This document shows, in pieces, positions 60,011-64,000 of a stretch of 64,000 nt of DNA. The translations under genes and the position numbers were made by a program. The notes beneath the pieces were generated by a model, which was not told where the DNA came from, made no database searches, and saw only the letters and a list, made by a program, of their open reading frames with translations. Origin of the DNA: Deltaproteobacteria bacterium (GTDB lineage Bacteria; Myxococcota; Myxococcia; SLRQ01); contig JARGFU010000016.1 of NCBI GenBank assembly GCA_029210625.1, positions 98,888-162,887 of the forward strand, written 5' to 3'. Positions within the stretch are counted from its first letter, which is position 1, and each line of letters opens with the position of its first letter.

Positions 60011-61045
60011 TCAGTCCCGAGACCGGCGCGCCTCCTCCCGCCACTGATCTTCCAGTTCCAGCTGCCAGCCGAGCAGGCTTCGCATGGGTTCCGGATCGAG
60101 CGGAGGCACGATCCCGTCGGTGGCCCGGAGCTGCTCCCGATGCCGCCTCAGCAGTCCGGAGAGGGTCTTCGGGCCCCGGAGGTTGAGCCAGCGGCCTTCG
60201 TCTTCACCCTCGGCCACGAGCTTGCGAGAGAGGGACGCCAGCAGGTTCCGAGCCCCCGCCGTGACTCCGGGGAGGGCGATCGTCTCGACGAGGAGGAGCT
60301 GGTTCCCCTTCACGTAGGTGTCGAGCCTCACATCGTCACAGGTGGCCTCGGTCGCCGATGCCCAGCCACCCAGGGTGAGGAAGTGGCCGGTTTCCTCCCC
60401 ACCGAAGAAGGTCTCCTGCAGCCTGTGGCGCCCCTCGAGCTCACCGAAGAGGGCGAGGTCGAAGCTCACGAAACCCAGATCGGTGGCGGCTCTCCGGTAG
60501 GGCGCGAGGTCCGCCTCCCACCTCTCGTGGACCTCTTTCGACGGCCGGTAGAGGTGGCGACGGATGGGTGAGTCCTTGGCATCCATGTCGCCGAGGAAGG
60601 GCCGAAGCTGGGTGGGGACAGCCTCGTAGGCGAGGCGAAGCGCCTCGAGGTTCTGCGGGTTCGGATCGCCCTGGAAGCTCTTCAGGGCCCTCCAGCAGAG
60701 ATCGGAGGTCGTTGGTTCACCGTTGAGCTCGCGAACGATGTCGTCGGCTTCCTTCAAGAACTCGTCGATCTGGGTCGGGAAGCGCCCCTCCTGGAGGGTC
60801 GCCTCACCGAGCCAGGAGATGCTGATCCGGGCCCCGTCGGGTGGAGAGAGGGTGAGCCTTCCGCTCGCGAGCTGCTCTTCGAGCTCCTTCCGATCGAAGC
60901 GCTGGTACTGACACTCGAAGAAACCGTCGGCCAGGATCCAGAGCTGGGTCAGGTAGTGGAGGTCGCCGTTCTTGAAGAAGATCGGACACTCGACGGCCGG
61001 AGCCGTCTTGTCTCTTCGCTTCGGGAAGCCGTGCCGACCCGTCAT
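60011..61045 (-). CDS. Protein of unknown function
   Basis: 344 residues, soluble, no signal peptide. The N-terminal part contains FKNGDLHYLTQLWILADGFF and an alternating pattern around RISISWLGEATLQEGRFP. The middle part is helical (LEALRLAYEAVPTQLRPFLGDMDAKDSP), and the C-terminal part holds FGGEETGHFLTLGGWASA and KGNQLLLVETIALPG. I do not recognise a family. It lies immediately upstream of the nuclease remnant and on the same strand as the nuclease, in an accessory-type region. Confidence 0.65.
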   Translation of the reverse strand: MTGRHGFPKRRDKTAPAVECPIFFKNGDLHYLTQLWILADGFFECQYQRFDRKELEEQLASGRLTLSPPDGARISISWLGEATLQEGRFPTQIDEFLKEADDIVRELNGEPTTSDLCWRALKSFQGDPNPQNLEALRLAYEAVPTQLRPFLGDMDAKDSPIRRHLYRPSKEVHERWEADLAPYRRAATDLGFVSFDLALFGELEGRHRLQETFFGGEETGHFLTLGGWASATEATCDDVRLDTYVKGNQLLLVETIALPGVTAGARNLLASLSRKLVAEGEDEGRWLNLRGPKTLSGLLRRHREQLRATDGIVPPLDPEPMRSLLGWQLELEDQWREEARRSRD

Positions 61046-61110
61046 CAGCAGATCAAGAGAGCGCTCATCCCTTGCTCCTCATCGCGTCGCGTGTGTCGAG
61101 GGGGCCACCG

Positions 61111-61629
61111 TCATGGGGTTCTTCCCTGGTTCGCCGAGATGGCCGCCCGCACCTTCTCGCCGCGCAGCGCCCGGAGGACGAGCAGCGGCACGAGGCACCA
61201 GGCCAGGCCGCCGAGGCCGATGACGATCGCGAAGATCCCGGCGATCACCTCGAAGCCATCCCCGGAGCCGCCCTGGCGGGTGGACTCGGAGTGGATCCCC
61301 CAGACCGCGAAGGCGGTGAAGGCGAGGCAGTAGGCGAGGTAGAGCCAGGTGATCGCCTCCACGAGCGCGCGGCCCCAGGCCCGGAGTCTCAGCAGACCCA
61401 CACCACCCGCCATCGCCGTCGCCCCGACGATCACGGAGCCGACCGCTACCAGCGGCAGGTTGTCGGCGAAGAAGGCGGCGAAGACGAAGACCGGGCGCTC
61501 GGGTCCGGAAAGGAGGGCCTCGGCGGAAGGGTAGGGGGCGATCAGTTGGAGCGGACTGAAGAGCACCATCAGTCCGCCGAAACCGGTAGCCAGCCAGCCG
61601 ATCAGGGTGATGGAGCCGGGGCGCTTCAT
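61111..61629 (-). CDS. Four-helix integral membrane protein
   Basis: 172 residues from ATG 61629; GTG 61641 is an alternative. Four hydrophobic segments (about 7-30, 50-75, 85-110, 128-152) with short loops. No known signature. Similar small membrane proteins occur widely; function unknown. It precedes the unknown gene at 61045 by 65 bp on the same strand. Confidence 0.7.
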   Translation of the reverse strand: MKRPGSITLIGWLATGFGGLMVLFSPLQLIAPYPSAEALLSGPERPVFVFAAFFADNLPLVAVGSVIVGATAMAGGVGLLRLRAWGRALVEAITWLYLAYCLAFTAFAVWGIHSESTRQGGSGDGFEVIAGIFAIVIGLGGLAWCLVPLLVLRALRGEKVRAAISANQGRTP

Positions 61630-61658
61630 GTCTGCGACCACCGGGTCACCGGCCGCGC

Positions 61659-62039
61659 CTACTGCCCCTCGGGAGGCTGCCAGAGCTCGATCTTGTTGCC
61701 CTCGGGATCGAAGACCCAGCCGAAGAGGCCGTACTCGGACTCGTCGACCTTCTCGAGGACCTCGCAGCCCTCCTCGCGCAGCACCGCGAGCAGCGCGCGC
61801 AGGTCGGCCACCCGGTAGTTCACCATGAAGGGGGACTTGCTCGGCTCGAAGTAGCTGCCATCGCTGATGGACCAGGTGGTCGAGCCGGCGGCGGGCTTGC
61901 CGTCGTCGGCGGCCCAGCGAAAGACGGTGCCGCCCCAGTTCTGCACGTCGATGCCGAGGTGAGCGCGGTACCAGTCACGCAGCCGCTCGGGGTCCTTCGC
62001 GGCGAGGAAGATCCCGCCGATGCCGGTGACACGCTCCAT
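61659..62039 (-). CDS. VOC (glyoxalase/bleomycin-resistance-like) protein
   Basis: 126 residues, ATG 62039 preceded by ggggaga. Typical VOC repeats: GIGGIFLAAKDPERLRDWYRAHLGIDV and NYRVADLRALLAVLREEG, ending FGWVFDPEGNKIELWQP with the metal-ligand Glu. Cytoplasmic; substrate unknown. Its stop is 29 bp from the membrane protein gene start. Confidence 0.87.
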   Translation of the reverse strand: MERVTGIGGIFLAAKDPERLRDWYRAHLGIDVQNWGGTVFRWAADDGKPAAGSTTWSISDGSYFEPSKSPFMVNYRVADLRALLAVLREEGCEVLEKVDESEYGLFGWVFDPEGNKIELWQPPEGQ

Positions 62040-62055
62040 CTGATCTCCCCGGGCG

Positions 62056-62457
62056 CTAGCCCTCGTCGAGCCCCAGCTCGTGGGTCCCGGTGTTCAGCTT
62101 CACCCGGAAGTGGTGCGCCCCGAGATACCAGGAGGGCGGGCGCTCCTCGCGCAGCCAGCCGTTGAGGGCGGGCAAGATGCGCTCCTCGATGGCCTGCTGC
62201 AGGTCGCGCTTCTGGTTGCTCGGCACCGGGAAGATGGTCAGCGCCCAGGCCGCGTCCCCGGCGTCCTGGCCGGCGTAGGTCAGCTCGAGGACGAGCAGGT
62301 CGGGATCGACGGCCTTCTGGGAGTCGGGGCCCGGGAAGGTGAGGCCGATCTCCGGGATCCGCGGATCCTCCACCAGGTGGTCGGCCAGGAGCTCGGAGCC
62401 AGCGGGGTGGCTCCAGCCCTTGGGGAGCTTTTCTCTGTTCTTCGTGGAGAGCTTCAT
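62056..62457 (-). CDS. Hypothetical protein
   Basis: 133 residues, soluble. Contains KLPKGWSHPAGSELLADHLVED near the N-terminus and a Trp-rich C-terminal part (LNGWLREERPPSWYLGAHHFRV). No family recognised. It lies between the HTH gene (30 bp away) and a VOC gene on the same strand and may be co-transcribed with them. Confidence 0.65.
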   Translation of the reverse strand: MKLSTKNREKLPKGWSHPAGSELLADHLVEDPRIPEIGLTFPGPDSQKAVDPDLLVLELTYAGQDAGDAAWALTIFPVPSNQKRDLQQAIEERILPALNGWLREERPPSWYLGAHHFRVKLNTGTHELGLDEG

Positions 62458-62487
62458 GGCTTCACCTTCGCGGCGCCAGGGGGATCG

Positions 62488-62955
62488 TCAGGCGCTTCTC
62501 GTGCGGACGACAAGATCTACCTCGCAGTCGAGGATGTGGAGAAGCTCCAGGACCTGATCGATCGACTTGCGGGTGTTGGTCTGGTCGAGGAGCCGATAGA
62601 GCTGGGTCGCGGAGGTCCCGAGCCGTCGCACGATCTCCCTCCTGGACAGCCCGCACTCCTCGATCCGGTTGCGGGCCTCGAGGGTCAGCCGGTAGAGCAG
62701 CAGCTCTCGCAGGTAGGCCGGATCCTGATTGTAGTCGAGGACCTGCTCGATGTGGATGGTCCCCTCCTGTCCCGACTCGAGCACGTAGACGAAGGCTTCC
62801 CGGCCGAGCTCCCTGTCGACGTGGAGCTCCACGATGCGATCCGCCGGTCCGGGGGGCGGGTCGGCCTTGACGTAGGGGAAGACGAGCTCCTTCGAGTGGG
62901 TTCGAAGCTCGAAGACCTTCTTCCGGTTGTTCGCCTTCACGGAGCGGATCTTCAT
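62488..62955 (-). CDS. HTH-domain protein, putative antitoxin
   Basis: 155 residues from ATG 62955, which overlaps the DUF4160-like stop (ATGA). The N-terminal 85 residues are beta-rich (FELRTHSKELVFPYVKADPP). Residues about 95-150 carry a Cro/XRE-like helix-turn-helix (CGLSRREIVRRLGTSATQLYRLLDQT, then SIDQVLELLHILDCEVDLVV). DUF4160 genes are commonly paired with a second small gene in toxin-antitoxin-like loci; here the partner has a DNA-binding domain suited to autoregulation at the palindrome upstream. Confidence 0.75.
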   Translation of the reverse strand: MKIRSVKANNRKKVFELRTHSKELVFPYVKADPPPGPADRIVELHVDRELGREAFVYVLESGQEGTIHIEQVLDYNQDPAYLRELLLYRLTLEARNRIEECGLSRREIVRRLGTSATQLYRLLDQTNTRKSIDQVLELLHILDCEVDLVVRTRSA

Positions 62956-63146
62956 AGCAGTCCCTCTTCTTCCAGCTCCTCGATGAGCTTCAGGATCCGG
63001 CGGGTCATCTTCCCTTTCATCTCGATCCGGTTCTCCAGGTCCCACTTCACGACGAGGGCTCCGTCCCGGTAGACGTGGACGTGACGGGGGGTGTGGTCCC
63101 CCGCCCAGGAGAGGAAGATGTAGCCGCCACGGCGGAATCTCGACAC
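62952..63146 (-). CDS. DUF4160-like small protein, putative toxin
   Basis: 64 residues from GTG 63146. RGGYIFLSWAGDHTPRHVHV followed by a basic strand and a C-terminal acidic helix matches the DUF4160 pattern (aromatic/W..DH.PpHfHv). It is a little shorter than the usual 70-90 residues. The predicted transcription start falls at or next to the GTG, so the mRNA may be leaderless. First gene of the operon. Confidence 0.72.
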   Translation of the reverse strand: MSRFRRGGYIFLSWAGDHTPRHVHVYRDGALVVKWDLENRIEMKGKMTRRILKLIEELEEEGLL

Positions 63147-63152
63147 GACTTA

Positions 63153-63181
63153 GTGTTACCTTTCGAGGTAACGGTTGTCAA
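63153..63181 (-). promoter_or_regulatory. Promoter and palindromic operator of the DUF4160-HTH operon
   Basis: On the minus strand, a consensus TTGACA (63181-63176) is followed after 17 nt by TAACAC (63158-63153). A perfect palindrome GTTACC-N6-GGTAAC (63155-63172) fills the spacer and overlaps the -10. A bound repressor would block RNA polymerase, the usual design for toxin-antitoxin autoregulation. Confidence 0.6.
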
Positions 63182-63194
63182 GGTGGGTTGGCGG

Positions 63195-63629
63195 CTATCT
63201 GCCGCCCATGGCCTCGAGGTAGATGCGGTAGCCCTCGAGTTCGTCCTCCTCGACGGTGGTCTTCTTCAGGAGGGTGTGCTCGCCGGAAAGGAAGCCCTGC
63301 CTGGCCAGCGGGAAGTGGCCGATCCCGAACTCTCCGCTGTCGATGGAGCCGAGGGTCAGGGTGGAGGGGTCGAGGTCGGCCGGCAGGCTCTCGAAGCGGT
63401 TGGCGTAGGACCTCAGGTGCACGGCGAAGTCATCGAGGGCGAGGACCTTGAGGACGCGGTAGCTGCCGTCCTCCTGCTTCGAGGCGTAGAGACCGCCGAC
63501 GATGGGGGCGTCCTGGGGCATGGCGCGGCTCGGGGTAGGAGGTTCGGAGGCAGGCTCCCTGGAGGCGGGGCAGGCGGTGAGGCCGACGAGGAGCAGGAGG
63601 GCGAAGGGGGGCAGTAGGCGAGTCATCAT
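63195..63629 (-). CDS. Small lipoprotein
   Basis: 144 residues from ATG 63629, with gggag upstream; ATG 63626 is equally possible. The signal peptide ends LLLVGLTAC (lipobox). The mature part is polar (VGGLYASKQEDGSYRVLKVLALDD ... LTLGSIDSGEFGIGHFPLARQGFL). It resembles small myxobacterial lipoproteins of unknown function. It lies 23 bp downstream of a broken transposase reading frame. Confidence 0.75.
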   Translation of the reverse strand: MMTRLLPPFALLLLVGLTACPASREPASEPPTPSRAMPQDAPIVGGLYASKQEDGSYRVLKVLALDDFAVHLRSYANRFESLPADLDPSTLTLGSIDSGEFGIGHFPLARQGFLSGEHTLLKKTTVEEDELEGYRIYLEAMGGR

Positions 63630-63651
63630 GCAGACTCCCGGGAGTCGAGCC

Positions 63652-63921
63652 ACTGCCGAGCTGTCGAGCAATCTGGGTGGCCGAGGACCCCGCGCAGATT
63701 CCTCTCGAGATCTCCTCCCTCTCGGCAAGCGAGAGCGTCCGCTGGCTTCGTTTCCGGACCGGTGGCGGAATGCCCCCCGTTGGGACCAGGAGGTGGCGGA
63801 TTCCCGTGGAGGAGATCCGCAGAATCCTGCCGATCCCAACCTGTGTTTCGCCCCGCTTCCAGCGCTCCCATACCTCCAGCTTCTCTGCCGCGGTCAGCCG
63901 GTCTCGTGACTTCCTGCTCAT
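63652..63921 (-). pseudogene. Truncated IS30-family transposase (N-terminal part)
   Basis: From ATG 63921 the frame encodes the two helix-turn-helix modules of IS30 transposases: LTAAEKLEVWERWKRGETQVGIGRIL, then GGIPPPVRKRSQRTLSLAEREEISRG and SATQIARQLG. Homology stops at 63652, where the family continues with the sequence leading into the catalytic domain; the DDE domain is absent. An in-frame start at 63972 is possible. It is an insertion-sequence remnant. Confidence 0.75.
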
Positions 63922-63964
63922 CACTTTCGCCCTCCGATTCACTAGGTGCGGATTTCGGTCGATC

Positions 63965-63996
63965 GTGAACACCCAGATCGGCCGAACGTGAACACC
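63965..63996. repeat. Direct repeat gtgaacacc (two copies), likely IS end region
   Basis: The 9-mer gtgaacacc occurs at 63965-63973 and 63988-63996, just upstream of the transposase remnant. Such repeats may be the transposase-binding part of an insertion-sequence end; the window stops before the boundary can be seen. Confidence 0.4.
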
Positions 63997-64000
63997 TAGA

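Overview
This is a GC-rich (roughly 70 %), densely coded chromosomal window, most likely from a member of the Myxococcota (former Deltaproteobacteria). The pointers are an MglA-like small GTPase beside chemosensory genes, a MYXO-CTERM-like anchor segment, many lipoproteins built from Cys-rich, IPT/TIG, PKD and Fn3 repeats, and multihaem proteins with mixed CxxCH/CxxxxCH motifs of the kind known from Geobacter and Anaeromyxobacter. This placement is an inference from gene content; no rRNA or tRNA gene was found in the window.

Layout. 1-4.5 kb: two multihaem c-type cytochromes (the first cut by the window edge), then a secreted rhodanese-like protein without its catalytic Cys and a MauE/DoxX-type membrane protein. 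4.5-6.9 kb: a TPR protein and an orphan CpaF-type secretion ATPase with a long disordered tail. 7.0-15.6 kb: a minus-strand operon of five exported proteins, nearly all lipoproteins (vWA, ASH/PKD/DUF2135-like, Cys-rich plus PPC, IPT/TIG array, Cys-rich), every junction overlapping. 15.8-21 kb: hrcA-grpE-dnaK-dnaJ. 21-27 kb: an LpoA-like lipoprotein, an unusual Kelch/outer-membrane fusion, a beta-barrel protein and a DsbA-fold isomerase.

27-38.7 kb is a signalling block: receiver, CheX-type protein, DinG-type helicase, MglA-like GTPase, PocR-domain histidine kinase, receiver, ThiL, then MCP-CheW-CheY-CheA-CheC. Stops and starts overlap repeatedly, so GTPase, kinase and receiver are probably made together. 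No cheR, cheB or cheD is present. 38.7-39.5 kb holds a compact element: a four-helix-bundle (23S rRNA intervening-sequence type) gene inside long inverted heptamer repeats. 39.5-41.5 kb: larB-larC of nickel-pincer cofactor synthesis. 41.5-46.3 kb: two coupled sensor kinases (the first lacks an ATPase domain) and an MshEN-domain protein.

46.3-58.7 kb: a peptidoglycan amidase lipoprotein behind a structured leader, more surface lipoproteins (HhH-like, Fn3, PKD/beta-helix), a membrane protein and a methyltransferase. 58.7-64 kb looks like an accessory region: a YhcG/DUF1016 nuclease and a fragment of a second copy, unknown genes, two VOC proteins, a DUF4160-HTH toxin-antitoxin-like pair with a palindromic operator, and a truncated IS30-type transposase at the window end.

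Two intergenic repeat families recur: heptamers with an AGCY core (6.9, 21.1, 38.8 and 39.4 kb) and GTNNAC hexamers arranged as palindromes (21.0 and 33.8 kb). The heptamer-bounded four-helix-bundle element is the best candidate for an undescribed system.
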